Made by a program: the position numbers and the translations under genes
The notes under the pieces: generated by a model
The model's database searches: none
What the model was told of the DNA's origin: nothing
Seen by the model: the letters and a program-made list of their open reading frames with translations, nothing else
Assembly: GCA_947854175.1 (NCBI GenBank)
Contig: CANTYJ010000045.1
Span: 1 to 48,293, forward strand
DNA length: 48,293 nt
Reading direction: 5' to 3'
Source: an uncultured Turicimonas sp.
GTDB taxonomy: Bacteria > Pseudomonadota > Gammaproteobacteria > Burkholderiales > Burkholderiaceae_F
In this document: positions 1-8,848 of the stretch, piece by piece
Layout: each line of letters starts with the position of its first letter
Numbering within the stretch: position 1 is the stretch's first letter

Positions 1-59
1 GTTAGAGCAGAGGAATCATAATCCTTGTGTCCGGGGTTCAAGTCCCTGATTCGCCACCA
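1..59 (+). tRNA. tRNA-Met (CAT), 5' end missing
   Basis: The window opens inside a tRNA, starting within the D loop. The D-stem 3' half GAGC is followed by an anticodon stem-loop whose 7-nt loop ATCATAA gives anticodon CAT. Next come a GTGTC variable loop, a T arm with loop TTCAAGT, the 3' acceptor strand ATTCGCC, discriminator A at 56, and an encoded CCA at 57-59. CAT can be elongator Met, initiator Met or lysidine-modified Ile. The GAGGA/TCCTT anticodon stem and the T arm resemble the betaproteobacterial elongator Met tRNA from memory, so elongator Met is preferred. The missing 5' half prevents a firm choice. Confidence 0.85.
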
Positions 60-67
60 GAATACTT

Positions 68-105
68 CCCGCGTAGTTGATGAGACTAAGCGGGTTTTCT
101 TTTTT
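68..105 (+). terminator. Rho-independent terminator after tRNA-Met
   Basis: Stem CCCGC (68-72) pairs with GCGGG (90-94) across a 17-nt loop and is followed directly by a T-rich run (95-105). It lies 9 nt past the tRNA CCA end. A second, separate 6-bp hairpin, CCGAAG-GTT-CTTCGG, follows at 106-120. Confidence 0.7.
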
Positions 106-213
106 CCGAAGGTTCTTCGGGAAAAACGGCCGGCTTGGCCATTCATAGACAGTTTTGCTGATTTTCTTTTTAGTGGTGTATCACCCTAAACGATGCGTGT
201 TCAAAGGTAACTC

Positions 214-1020
214 ATGACAACTTATGTAATTGGTGATGTTCACGGATGTGCAGATAGCTTAAAAGAGCTTTTACAAAAACTTCCCGCGGATGCAAAACTT
301 ATTTTCATTGGTGACGTTATCAACAGAGGGCCTAAGTCTTTAGAAACTCTACATATCCTTCAGTCTTTAGGGACAAGGGCACAAAGTATTTTAGGAAATC
401 ATGAGCTACACATGTTGGCCGTCTATGCGGGCCAAAGAAAGTTAGGTAGGCGCGACACAATACAGGAAATTTTAAATGCACCGGATGCTGATGAGTTGAT
501 TGATTGGATCCGAACCTGGCCGATGGCCCTGCATGTTGATGGGTTTTTATGTGTACACGCTGCTTGTCATTGGAAATGGTCTGTTGAAAAAACTCTTTCT
601 TTGGCTTCTGAAGTTGAATCGTTTCTCCAATCCGATGACTGGAAAGAACATATCGGGAAACTCTTCGGGCAGGCTCAGTGGAAAAAGCATCTTGAAGGAC
701 ATAAAAGATTAAGAGCCATCATTAACGTGCTGACGCGGACTCGTTATCTCAATGAAAACGGAGAAATGGACTTTGATGCTAAGTTGAGTCCGAAAGAAAC
801 GAATCCTGAGTTAATTCCTTGGTTCACCTACCCGGGAAGAAAAACAGCAGATACTCCGGTTACTTTCGGGCACTGGTCTACTCTTGGACTCGTCGATTGG
901 CCAAACATTTATCCGACCGATACGGGATGTTTGTGGGGCGGATATTTAACGGCCCGAACGCTTGAACCGGTTAGTAAGATTGTTCAAGTCAAAGCGCCGT
1001 TGTATATTTCACCATTTTAA
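214..1020 (+). CDS. apaH: Symmetrical diadenosine tetraphosphatase ApaH
   Basis: This enzyme hydrolyses Ap4A to two ADP and, in enterobacteria, also removes Np4 caps from RNA 5' ends. The 268-residue protein has the calcineurin-like phosphoesterase metal motifs in order: GDVHG (7-11), GDVINRGP (33-40, usually GDLVNRGP), GNHE (61-64), a VHAACHW stretch near residue 112 and a late GHW. Its length is close to the roughly 280 residues of the E. coli protein. AAAGG at 203-207 lies 6 nt before the ATG. The gene is monocistronic in appearance, between the tRNA terminator and a 7-bp hairpin ahead of miaB. In E. coli apaH sits with ksgA and surA; here it does not. Confidence 0.95.
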   Translation: MTTYVIGDVHGCADSLKELLQKLPADAKLIFIGDVINRGPKSLETLHILQSLGTRAQSILGNHELHMLAVYAGQRKLGRRDTIQEILNAPDADELIDWIRTWPMALHVDGFLCVHAACHWKWSVEKTLSLASEVESFLQSDDWKEHIGKLFGQAQWKKHLEGHKRLRAIINVLTRTRYLNENGEMDFDAKLSPKETNPELIPWFTYPGRKTADTPVTFGHWSTLGLVDWPNIYPTDTGCLWGGYLTARTLEPVSKIVQVKAPLYISPF

Positions 1021-1030
1021 AAAGCAGAAA

Positions 1031-1055
1031 GACCTCCTCTGCTGCGTTGGAGGTC
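1031..1055 (+). other. Inverted repeat between apaH and miaB
   Basis: GACCTCC (1031-1037) and GGAGGTC (1049-1055) form a perfect 7-bp stem with an 11-nt loop, 10 nt after the apaH stop and 21 nt before the miaB GTG. No T-run follows, so it is at most a weak or Rho-assisted 3' end for apaH, or a processing site. Confidence 0.4.
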
Positions 1056-1076
1056 ACTTGCCACCGGATGTAAACC

Positions 1077-2402
1077 GTGAACGCAAAGAAGATTTTCATT
1101 AAAACTTTTGGTTGTCAGATGAATGAATATGATTCTGACAAAATTTCTGATTTAGCTGTCGAGAAAGCAGGTTATCAAGTGACGGATAATCCTGAAGACG
1201 CAGATTTAATTGTGTTTAATACTTGCTCTATTAGAGAAAAAGCTCAAGAAAAAGTTTTTTCTGATCTAGGACGAGCAAGAGAATTAAAAAAACACAAACC
1301 GGATTTAAGAATTGCTGTCGGCGGTTGTGTTGCCAGCCAGGAAGGTCCTAACATCATCAGAAGAGCTCCATACGTAGACGTCGTATTCGGACCTCAAACC
1401 TTACATCGCTTACCGGAATTATTAAAGAAAAGAGATCTCACGAACAAACCTCAGGTTGATATTAGTTTCCCTGAGATTGAAAAGTTTGATCATTTGCCAA
1501 AGCCACATGCTGAAGCCGCTACCGCTTTCGTTTCAATTATGGAAGGATGTAGTAAATATTGCTCTTATTGTGTTGTTCCATACACCCGCGGAGAAGAGTT
1601 CTCACGTCCTTTACAAGATGTTCTTCTTGAAGTTATGCAATTGGCCGAGCAGGGCGTAAAAGAGATTACTTTGTTGGGACAAAACGTAAACGCTTACAGG
1701 GGAGAAGATCCGGACGGAGAAATAGTCGACTTTGCCCTGTTACTCGAATACGTTGCGGAAATCGAAGGAATCGAAAGAATCCGTTATACAACTTCCCATC
1801 CGACAGAATTTTCTAAGCGTCTCATAGAAGCTTATGCAAAGATTCCGAAATTAGCGAACCACGTTCATCTTCCGGTTCAAGCCGGTAGTGACCGAGTGTT
1901 GGCTGCTATGAAGCGTGGTTATACGATTTTGGAATACAAATCCATCATCAGAAAGTTAAGACAAATCCGCCCTGATATCAGCATCGCTACAGACTTTATC
2001 GTTGGGTTCCCCACTGAGACAGAAGCCGATTTTGAAAAAACAATGAAATTGATCGAAGATATAAAGTTCGATGCAAGCTTCTCTTTTGTTTACTCTCCGA
2101 GACCGGGTACGCCGGCGGCCGAGCTTCCTGATGACACAGCCCACGAAGTCAAGCTAGAAAGGCTCCAACGACTGCAGGCTCTCAATACTAGACATGCTCA
2201 GGAAATTTCCAGTTCAATGGTTGGAACAGTCCAAAGAGTATTGGTCGTTGGAAAAGGTAAACGTGGAGAAAACCAATTGAGTGCCAGAACCGATAACAAC
2301 CGTATTGTTACCTTTAATGGGGATGATAAGCTCATTGGTCAGATGGTTAACGTCAAAATTACTGATGTATATCCACATACGCTGGGCGGTGAGCTTGTAT
2401 GA
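1077..2402 (+). CDS. miaB: tRNA-2-methylthio-N6-dimethylallyladenosine synthase MiaB
   Basis: A radical-SAM methylthiotransferase that adds the 2-methylthio group to i6A37 of tRNAs reading UNN codons. The N-terminal UPF0004 domain carries the auxiliary-cluster cysteines C13 (FGCQMN), C50 (FNTC) and C84 (GGCVAS). The radical-SAM CxxxCxxC is C158, C162 and C165, and a TRAM domain ends the 441 residues. I chose the GTG at 1077 because its translation begins [19 protein letters not shown], matching the family N-terminus. The upstream ATG at 1069 is followed at once by a stop. The stop overlaps the phoH start by 4 bp (ATGA), suggesting translational coupling. This is the first gene of the miaB-phoH-ybeY-corC-lnt cluster. 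Confidence 0.96.
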   Translation: MNAKKIFIKTFGCQMNEYDSDKISDLAVEKAGYQVTDNPEDADLIVFNTCSIREKAQEKVFSDLGRARELKKHKPDLRIAVGGCVASQEGPNIIRRAPYVDVVFGPQTLHRLPELLKKRDLTNKPQVDISFPEIEKFDHLPKPHAEAATAFVSIMEGCSKYCSYCVVPYTRGEEFSRPLQDVLLEVMQLAEQGVKEITLLGQNVNAYRGEDPDGEIVDFALLLEYVAEIEGIERIRYTTSHPTEFSKRLIEAYAKIPKLANHVHLPVQAGSDRVLAAMKRGYTILEYKSIIRKLRQIRPDISIATDFIVGFPTETEADFEKTMKLIEDIKFDASFSFVYSPRPGTPAAELPDDTAHEVKLERLQRLQALNTRHAQEISSSMVGTVQRVLVVGKGKRGENQLSARTDNNRIVTFNGDDKLIGQMVNVKITDVYPHTLGGELV

Positions 2403-3406
2403 CAGAAAAGAAAAAGGAAACAAAAGAAGGTCTGAAGAAATTATCGGTTTCTTTGGATATAAATAACAGTGATTTGGCAAGTTTAGTTGGCCCGATGGAC
2501 AGCAACCTCGGGCAAATTGAAACTTTCTTGAACGTAGATATCTCTCGTAAAGGTTCGGTATTTCACGTATCGGGAGATCTCGAAAGCGCCAGGAAAGGTG
2601 TAAAAACCATCACTGATTTGGCAAAAATTGCTCGTGAGAAATCAGGCGAACTTGGCACGGAAGATATCCAGTTGTATCTGGTTGGAACAAAGCAACCGAT
2701 TGTTGAAATAACTGAAGAACCGACCCCTGAGTTAAGAACAAAAAGAAAAGATCTCACCGGGCGGACCCCTATGCAGCGAACCTACATCAGAAATATCCTT
2801 AGTCATGATATTTCGTTTGGTATAGGGCCTGCAGGTACAGGTAAGACGTATCTGGCGGTTGCTGCGGCGGTGGATGCCTTCGAAAAAGGAGAGGTCGAGC
2901 GCATAGTTTTAACCAGACCAGCTGTCGAAGCCGGTGAAAAGCTTGGATTCCTTCCGGGGGACTTGTCGCAAAAAGTAGACCCTTATCTCCGGCCTCTTTA
3001 TGACGCTTTATTTGATCTGTTGGGAACTGAGAAAACACAGCGTCTTCTGGAGAGACAGAGTATCGAAATTGCACCTTTGGCTTACATGAGAGGAAGAACG
3101 TTAAATTCTTCGTTTGTCATCCTCGATGAAGCACAAAATACAACACCGGAACAGATGAAGATGTTCCTGACAAGAATTGGTTTCGGTTCCAGAGCTGTCA
3201 TTACCGGCGACTCATCTCAAATTGACTTGCCGAGAGGTCAACGAAGCGGATTAATGGATGCAGCAAACATACTTCGTAATGTAAGAGGGATTTCTATTAC
3301 TTACTTTACAGCTGCAGATGTGGTTAGACATCCTTTAGTCGCTAGAATTGTGGAAGCTTATGACAAGGCTCAAAAGAGCCAGCAGCAGAATTATGAAAAA
3401 GCCTGA
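2399..3406 (+). CDS. phoH: PhoH-like ATPase (YbeZ)
   Basis: A P-loop NTPase of the PhoH/YbeZ family, linked by genetics and conserved neighbourhood to YbeY and ribosomal RNA maturation. An N-terminal KH-like segment (roughly 15-95) precedes the PhoH domain, which has Walker A GPAGTGKT at 143-150 and Walker B DEAQ at 243-246. At 335 residues it is close to the usual size. It overlaps miaB by 4 bp and ybeY by 14 bp, so the three are almost certainly co-transcribed and coupled. The biochemical function of the family is only partly known, and helicase-like RNA binding is the leading idea. Confidence 0.92.
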   Translation: MTEKKKETKEGLKKLSVSLDINNSDLASLVGPMDSNLGQIETFLNVDISRKGSVFHVSGDLESARKGVKTITDLAKIAREKSGELGTEDIQLYLVGTKQPIVEITEEPTPELRTKRKDLTGRTPMQRTYIRNILSHDISFGIGPAGTGKTYLAVAAAVDAFEKGEVERIVLTRPAVEAGEKLGFLPGDLSQKVDPYLRPLYDALFDLLGTEKTQRLLERQSIEIAPLAYMRGRTLNSSFVILDEAQNTTPEQMKMFLTRIGFGSRAVITGDSSQIDLPRGQRSGLMDAANILRNVRGISITYFTAADVVRHPLVARIVEAYDKAQKSQQQNYEKA

Positions 3407-3857
3407 TAAAGAACCTGTATACAACTTTTCTTTCCAGCAGTTATCTAAATTTGATGATCTTCCGTCCAGGTCAAAAATGGTCAGATGGTTGAAAAAAGCT
3501 CTTACGCAAGATGCTGTCATGACCATTAGATTTGTTGAGGAAGAAGAAGGTAAACAGTTAAACGCTCAGTTCAGAAAGAAAGATTACGCTACGAATATCC
3601 TTACCTTTGACTATGTCAGAGAGCCGGTGGTAGAAGCAGATCTGGTTGTCTGTGTTCCGGTGCTCAGAAAAGAGGCAAAAGAGCAGAATAAGACTTTGGA
3701 AGAGCATTTAGCTCATCTTCTTGTTCATGGGGCCTTACATGCATTGGGCTACGATCATATGAATGATGACGAAGCGACAGTCATGGAAAAAAAGGAGACT
3801 GAGATTGTTATGGATTTGGGATTTCAGCCTCCTTACCCAGATAGAAACTACGTATAG
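3393..3857 (+). CDS. ybeY: Endoribonuclease / rRNA maturation factor YbeY
   Basis: A single-strand-specific metallo-endoribonuclease acting in 16S rRNA 3'-end maturation and ribosome quality control. The UPF0054 signature is intact: HGALHALGYDH places the three metal-binding histidines at 112, 116 and 122 of a 154-residue protein, the same size as E. coli YbeY. The frame is open further upstream (a start at 3348 is possible), but the ATG at 3393, giving [10 protein letters not shown], fits family length. It overlaps the phoH 3' end by 14 bp, which fits coupled translation. Confidence 0.94.
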   Translation: MKKPDKEPVYNFSFQQLSKFDDLPSRSKMVRWLKKALTQDAVMTIRFVEEEEGKQLNAQFRKKDYATNILTFDYVREPVVEADLVVCVPVLRKEAKEQNKTLEEHLAHLLVHGALHALGYDHMNDDEATVMEKKETEIVMDLGFQPPYPDRNYV

Positions 3858-3924
3858 ATTTCGGAATTAAATTTCCTTCAATTTCATATATCATCTTTAT
3901 ATTCCGTTAATAAGATTTAAGTAA

Positions 3925-4827
3925 ATGTCAGAGACCCCATCGCAACATCCAAAAGAAAGATCTTTCTTCGAAAAATTATCAGACAAACTCTTTCACGAGC
4001 ACCTTCCTGAGACTAAAGAAGAATTTATTGAACGACTTCATTTAGCTCATGGAAAGAAAATCCTCAATGAAGACGCTCTACACATGATCGAAGGGGTGCT
4101 ACAAGTTGCAGAACTGCGGGCTGATGACTTAATGGTTCCAAGAGCGGATATGAAGGTGATCGATATTTCTGAAGATCCTACCAGTTGGATAAAACAGGTA
4201 ATTAACGCAGGCCACTCGAGATATCCGGTTGTTGATGGAGACAGAGACAACGTTGTAGGAATTCTTCTCGCAAAAGATCTTCTGAGATTATTCTTAGATC
4301 CGCAATATCAGGTCAGAGACCACTTGAGAGCCCCGGTTTTTGTTCCTGAAAGCAAACCTGTTGATATTCTTTTAAAAGAATTTCGTTTAAAAAGAAATCA
4401 TTTGGCCTTAGTTATAGATGAATTCGGTTCTGTCTCCGGGTTAATAACGATCGAAGACGTATTAGAAGAGATTGTCGGTGAAATTGACGACGAGTTCGAT
4501 GTAGACGAGTCATCTGAAAACATTGTTCCGCTCTCTCCGGGTAAGTGGCGTGTAAAAGCATCAACTCATATTGAAGACTTTAATTCTTTCTTCGGAACTG
4601 ATTTTTCAGATGATCATTATGAGACTGTCGGCGGTTTAGTCTCTGATGAGTTGGAACATGTTCCTCATGTCGGTGAAGTCGTTGCTTTAGGCGGCTTTAA
4701 ATTTAAAGTGACTAAAGCGTTGGCAAGAAGAGTGCAAATGCTTCTAGTTGAAAAACTGGAAGAAGATAAAAAGGAACACAGTTCTGATGTTCCGTCCAAG
4801 CCATTAGAAGATGGAACTAAAAATTAA
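3925..4827 (+). CDS. corC: CorC/YbeX-type CBS-domain protein
   Basis: A cytoplasmic protein of the HlyC/CorC family, historically tied to magnesium/cobalt efflux with CorA and more recently to ribosome metabolism with ybeY/ybeZ. Two CBS motifs (about residues 65-125 and 130-190, including GLITIEDVLEEIVGEI) are followed by a transporter-associated CorC_HlyC domain (about 205-285, ending in ALGGFKFKVTKALARRVQ). At 300 residues it lacks the N-terminal DUF21 membrane domain of larger homologues, as expected for YbeX/CorC. It lies 67 bp after ybeY and overlaps lnt by 17 bp. The symbol corC is conventional; actual efflux activity is not shown by sequence. Confidence 0.92.
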   Translation: MSETPSQHPKERSFFEKLSDKLFHEHLPETKEEFIERLHLAHGKKILNEDALHMIEGVLQVAELRADDLMVPRADMKVIDISEDPTSWIKQVINAGHSRYPVVDGDRDNVVGILLAKDLLRLFLDPQYQVRDHLRAPVFVPESKPVDILLKEFRLKRNHLALVIDEFGSVSGLITIEDVLEEIVGEIDDEFDVDESSENIVPLSPGKWRVKASTHIEDFNSFFGTDFSDDHYETVGGLVSDELEHVPHVGEVVALGGFKFKVTKALARRVQMLLVEKLEEDKKEHSSDVPSKPLEDGTKN

Positions 4828-6370
4828 TTTAAAGGCTGCCTTTGCGCTTTCCTTTGTGGCCGGTGTTGCGCAGGGTGTTTCCATTGCACCTCACTGGGCA
4901 TTAGTACAGTTATTAAGTCTGGCGGTTCTTTTCTACTTGTTTTTGAATAGTAAGAATGTTAAGAACTCATTGTTGTTCGGGTTTCTCTTCGGACTCGGTT
5001 GGTTCTCAACTTCTATCCACTGGGTTTATTACTCAATTCATGATTACGGTTATCAGCCAGCTTGGATTGCTGTAGCCGGGGTTGTGGCTTTTGCAGCTCT
5101 TTTGAGCCTATTCCCGGCTCTAGCCGGTCTGATTTGTGGATTGTTAAATAAATTAGCTAGTTATTCACGATTAATTTTTCTCATTTTGTTGTGTCCGGCA
5201 GCTTGGGGTTTGACTGAGTGGCTCCGGACGTGGGTACTTTCCGGTTTTCCTTGGGCAGCCGGAAGTTATGCACACATTGAAGGCCCTTTGATCGTATTCG
5301 CTCCAATTGTTGGGGCAACCGGTATTAATTTCTTAGCAGCATTGGTTGCGGGGCTCATCTGTGCTTTTATCTTTTCGATGAAAGAAAGAAAAGTACTCGA
5401 AGCCAATCTTCTCGCAGTGGTTTTTCTTTTGATTCTTGGCTCGGCTTTCGGATTAAGAACCATCGAATGGAGTCGGCCGGGCGAAACGATTAATTTCAGA
5501 TTAATTCAAGGTGGTGTTGCTCAGGATGAAAAGTTCTCTCCGATGGGAACCGAACGTTCTTTTAAACGCTATATCGAAGAAATGAAAAGCCCCGGCCTCA
5601 AGAGTGATGCAGTTATAGTCCTGCCGGAGACCATTTTCCCCATACCGTTTGAAAGACTTCCGAAAGAATTGCTCAAGCAACTGACTTCCATTACCGAGAC
5701 AAAAGGAAATCCTCTAATTTTCGGCACATTCATGAGAACACCAACAGGGAGTTTTGCAAATGCTGCGGTTCTGATAGAAAAGGATTCCGCTCCTTTCGTC
5801 TATTTCAAGAAACACCTGGTTCCTTTTGGAGAGTATGTTCCGTTTGGCTTCCGTTGGTTTATTGATATGCTCGGAATTCCAATGGCGGACCTTCAGGCCG
5901 GGGAAGATAAACAACCCCCGTTCAAACTAAATAATGTTTCTGCAGCTCCGACATTGTGTTATGAGGATTTGTTCGGCCAGGTTATACGCCAGTGGTGGCA
6001 GACAGATTCTGTGCCCGGAATTTTAATTAATCTCTCAAATCTTGGTTGGTTTGGCGACTCTTCGGCGCTCCCCCAACATTTAAACATTTCTCGTATGAGA
6101 GCTATCGAATTTTCTCGTCCGATAGTCAGAGCCACAAATACCGGAGCAACTGCCGCAATTAATGAAAAAGGTATCGTGATTGCTCGTTTGCCCTATATGG
6201 CACCGGGCAAGCTGGATATTCAAGTCGTATCAAGGAAAGGGCTGCCTACACCATATGCAAAATACGGCGACATGCCGTCAGTTATTGTTTTCATAACATT
6301 ACTGTTGATATTGTCAGGTGTAACTTTAGTTGCCGGAAATAAACGGAAAAAAAGAGCGAGTAAGCCTTAA
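4811..6370 (+). CDS. lnt: Apolipoprotein N-acyltransferase Lnt
   Basis: An inner-membrane enzyme that adds the third acyl chain to the N-terminal cysteine of lipoproteins, completing maturation before Lol export. About six hydrophobic segments fill residues 1-215, followed by a periplasmic nitrilase domain and one C-terminal TM helix (about 480-500). The catalytic triad is visible as E273 (LPETIFP), K333 (YFKKHLVPFGE) and C383 (PTLCYEDLF). At 519 residues it matches the family. Its start lies inside the corC 3' end with a 17-bp overlap, and a strong hairpin terminator follows. A likely client in this window is Pal. Confidence 0.96.
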   Translation: MELKINLKAAFALSFVAGVAQGVSIAPHWALVQLLSLAVLFYLFLNSKNVKNSLLFGFLFGLGWFSTSIHWVYYSIHDYGYQPAWIAVAGVVAFAALLSLFPALAGLICGLLNKLASYSRLIFLILLCPAAWGLTEWLRTWVLSGFPWAAGSYAHIEGPLIVFAPIVGATGINFLAALVAGLICAFIFSMKERKVLEANLLAVVFLLILGSAFGLRTIEWSRPGETINFRLIQGGVAQDEKFSPMGTERSFKRYIEEMKSPGLKSDAVIVLPETIFPIPFERLPKELLKQLTSITETKGNPLIFGTFMRTPTGSFANAAVLIEKDSAPFVYFKKHLVPFGEYVPFGFRWFIDMLGIPMADLQAGEDKQPPFKLNNVSAAPTLCYEDLFGQVIRQWWQTDSVPGILINLSNLGWFGDSSALPQHLNISRMRAIEFSRPIVRATNTGATAAINEKGIVIARLPYMAPGKLDIQVVSRKGLPTPYAKYGDMPSVIVFITLLLILSGVTLVAGNKRKKRASKP

Positions 6371-6392
6371 TCCATTTGATCTCATTTGTTGG

Positions 6393-6435
6393 CCGATTGT
6401 TATTTTTAGATAGACTAAACAATCGGTTCTTTATT
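6393..6435 (+). terminator. Terminator after lnt
   Basis: CCGATTGTT (6393-6401) pairs perfectly with AACAATCGG (6418-6426) over a 16-nt loop and is followed by a T-rich tail TTCTTTATTT. It closes the miaB-to-lnt transcript 22 nt after the lnt stop. Confidence 0.8.
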
Positions 6436-6500
6436 TGGTAGATGCTACTAATTGACAAAAACTCGGAAGAACACAAGAAGCTAGCCTTTAAAGTTAAAAA

Positions 6501-7802
6501 ATGAATGATTATTCTTTTCCTCTGGACGCCCCTTTAACCTGTGAAGTCATGGAAGAACGTATTGAAAGATATAACCATGTTCTTCATGCTATCAGGTCTT
6601 ACAAAAGCCCAAATATCCATAAGAAAATCCACCTCCTTGTAAAAGACAACATAGGCGTTTCGGGCTTTTTTACCTCTGCGGGTTCATATGCTTTACGGAA
6701 TATGAAAGTTCCGGATGCTTTTTGCATCTCTCAACTAAGAAAAAATTCTGAAATAGACATATTTGGAAAGACTCACCTCACGGAACTTGCAGGATTCGTA
6801 ACAACAAATGTTCTAAAGAAAGGTTACTCGGAGCTGGGTGGTTTTGGTCGTAATCCTCATGGAAGCGCCTTAGATTGCGGAGGTTCGAGTGTCGGCTCGG
6901 CAGTAGCGGTTTCTGCAGGCTTTTGCGACGCTGCTTTGGGCACAGAAACACGTGGTAGTTTAATGATTCCCGGCTTGCTTAACGGCGTATTTTCTTTTAA
7001 ACCGACCAGAGGCACAGTTTCTAGAACCGGTATCGTTCCTCTCTCATCATCGTTGGATGCACCGGGAGTACTTGGAAGAAACTTAGAAGTTATCGAAACG
7101 GTCTTTAATTCTATGTTAGGCAAAGATAATGAAGATCCACAATCCTTCGATTTTAATTCTAACAACGCAAAAGATTCATCGTACCAAAGGAACCTTCTTT
7201 TCTTGATTGACAGACAGGCAGGTCATTTGGACCTACTGCTGGGCCCACTGTCACCATTGTTAGAGACACTTAAGAACTCAGGATTCATGATTAATTTTTT
7301 AGATCGGCCGATGGTTGAATTCGATTACAAGACAATTAGCTCTCTTGAGATCAAGAAAGATTTATCAGCTTTTTTGAAGCGCTATGGTTCCAAAGCAGAA
7401 CCTTCTTCTTTTGAAGAACTTGTATCACTCTATAGAATCCGCCCGAGTTCTCATAAATTTGGAATGGAACGACTGGGTGACGCTCTCAATTTAGAGCCCA
7501 TGGCTGAAAAGAGTTTGAAGAATCTTGTTCAACAGAATGTATCAAGAGCAAACGCAACGATTGAGACTATTTTAGAAAAATACGGTTCTAGCTTTTTGAT
7601 TTCCTTGTCCTTTATTGATTGGTGGTCAATCGGGGGCGGACCTTCACTCGCCATTCCGGTGGGAAAAATAAATGGCGTACCTCTTGGCCTGATGATTGGA
7701 ACAAAAAAATGTTCGGATCACAGTCTCATAAAAATTGCTAAAGAAATTTCCGGGTTTTTCTCTGATCTTTCACACGAAGGTGCGTTGAAGTCAGATATTT
7801 AG
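6501..7802 (+). CDS. Amidase-signature family hydrolase
   Basis: A 433-residue member of the amidase signature superfamily, which hydrolyses amide bonds with a Ser-cisSer-Lys triad. K48 (LLVKDNIGV), the Gly/Ser-rich motif CGGSSVGSA with S129, and the nucleophile S153 in GTETRGSLMIPG are all present. The spacing S129-S153 equals that of malonamidase E2. GVFSFKPTRGTVSRTGIVPLS is also typical. Arg151 replaces the usual Gly in GT(D/E)TGGS. Substrate cannot be read from sequence. No gatB or gatC lies nearby, so it is unlikely to be the tRNA amidotransferase subunit GatA. It stands alone between the lnt terminator and glyQ, where Burkholderiales usually have no amidase, so it may be an insertion into the housekeeping block. 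Confidence 0.85.
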   Translation: MNDYSFPLDAPLTCEVMEERIERYNHVLHAIRSYKSPNIHKKIHLLVKDNIGVSGFFTSAGSYALRNMKVPDAFCISQLRKNSEIDIFGKTHLTELAGFVTTNVLKKGYSELGGFGRNPHGSALDCGGSSVGSAVAVSAGFCDAALGTETRGSLMIPGLLNGVFSFKPTRGTVSRTGIVPLSSSLDAPGVLGRNLEVIETVFNSMLGKDNEDPQSFDFNSNNAKDSSYQRNLLFLIDRQAGHLDLLLGPLSPLLETLKNSGFMINFLDRPMVEFDYKTISSLEIKKDLSAFLKRYGSKAEPSSFEELVSLYRIRPSSHKFGMERLGDALNLEPMAEKSLKNLVQQNVSRANATIETILEKYGSSFLISLSFIDWWSIGGGPSLAIPVGKINGVPLGLMIGTKKCSDHSLIKIAKEISGFFSDLSHEGALKSDI

Positions 7803-7937
7803 GTATGAAATGAATTCCAACGACTTTTTTGACAGGAGTTGAAAGAATTAAAGGGCAGGATTTGGGCAGAAAGACGATATTTCATTAAAATGAAAAGATT
7901 GTGTTGAATTCACTCAGAGTTCGAAGATTATAAGATT

Positions 7938-8837
7938 ATGATTACCTTTCAAGAAGTTATTTTGCGCTTGCAGCAGTACTGGAATAATCAGGGTTGTGCA
8001 TTGTTACAGCCGATTGATATGGAAGTAGGTGCAGGTACCTCTCACACAGCCACATTTTTAAGAGCTTTAGGTCCTGAACCTTGGAGAGCGGCTTATGTTC
8101 AGCCATCCCGCCGTCCGAAAGATGCACGTTATGGTGAAAATCCTAACCGTTTGCACCAGCATCATCAGTTTCAGGTCGTTTTAAAACCTTCTCCCACTGA
8201 TATTGTTGATAAATATTTAGGTTCATTAAGAGCATTGGGTATCGACACTGAAGTAAACGATATCCGTTTTGTAGAAGACAACTGGGAAAACCCGACTCTA
8301 GGCGCCTGGGGTCTTGGCTGGGAAGTTTGGATGAACGGTATGGAAGTGACTCAGTTCACATACTTCCAACAGGTTGGCGGTATCCCTTGTAAACCGATTA
8401 CGGGAGAGATTACATACGGTTTGGAAAGACTGAGCATGTATCTTCAGAATTGTGATAATGTCTTTGATCTTGTCTATACCAAGTGGAATGACGGAGAGAA
8501 AGAACATATACTCACTTACGGAGACGTTTTCCATCAGAACGAAGTAGAACAGAGTCACTACAACTTTGAAGCCAGCGATCCGGAAAAACTTTTGAAGCAG
8601 TTCGACTACTTTGAAAGCGAAGCAAAACGCCTGATGGATCTTAATCTCGCTTTACCTGCTTACGAAATGGTTTTAAAGGCCGGTCATACTTTCAATTTGT
8701 TGGATGCAAGAGGCGCAATCAGCGTAACAGAAAGAGCCGCGTATATCGGTCGTATCCGTCAAATCTCCCGTGCGGTTGCCCAGAGTTACTATGACTCACG
8801 TGAACGTTTGGGCTTCCCAATGTGCGAAAAACAATAA
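7938..8837 (+). CDS. glyQ: Glycyl-tRNA synthetase alpha subunit
   Basis: The catalytic subunit of the bacterial tetrameric (alpha2beta2) GlyRS. The protein begins [19 protein letters not shown] and shows the class II elements seen in all GlyQ proteins, including [17 protein letters not shown] and FTYFQQVGG. Its 299 residues match the family. The glyS gene follows 11 bp downstream. The 135 bp upstream of the ATG contain no convincing T-box or paired promoter hexamers; TTGGGC/TTAAAA near 7862-7890 is only a weak candidate. Confidence 0.97.
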   Translation: MITFQEVILRLQQYWNNQGCALLQPIDMEVGAGTSHTATFLRALGPEPWRAAYVQPSRRPKDARYGENPNRLHQHHQFQVVLKPSPTDIVDKYLGSLRALGIDTEVNDIRFVEDNWENPTLGAWGLGWEVWMNGMEVTQFTYFQQVGGIPCKPITGEITYGLERLSMYLQNCDNVFDLVYTKWNDGEKEHILTYGDVFHQNEVEQSHYNFEASDPEKLLKQFDYFESEAKRLMDLNLALPAYEMVLKAGHTFNLLDARGAISVTERAAYIGRIRQISRAVAQSYYDSRERLGFPMCEKQ

Positions 8838-8848
8838 GAGGTAGAAAA

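Noticed and set aside
106-120. CCGAAG-GTT-CTTCGG hairpin as a second terminator
   Set aside because: The T-run lies on the 5' side and As follow, so it does not have terminator form on the plus strand.
169-190. Stem TTTAG-GGTG/CACC-CTAAA before apaH as a riboswitch
   Set aside because: Short, bulged stem with no alternative structure and no link to the apaH Shine-Dalgarno.
6452-6480. TTGACA upstream of the amidase gene as a promoter
   Set aside because: The expected -10 position reads AAGAAG; not convincing.
7829-7857. TTGACA upstream of glyQ as a promoter
   Set aside because: No acceptable -10 hexamer at 16-18 bp.
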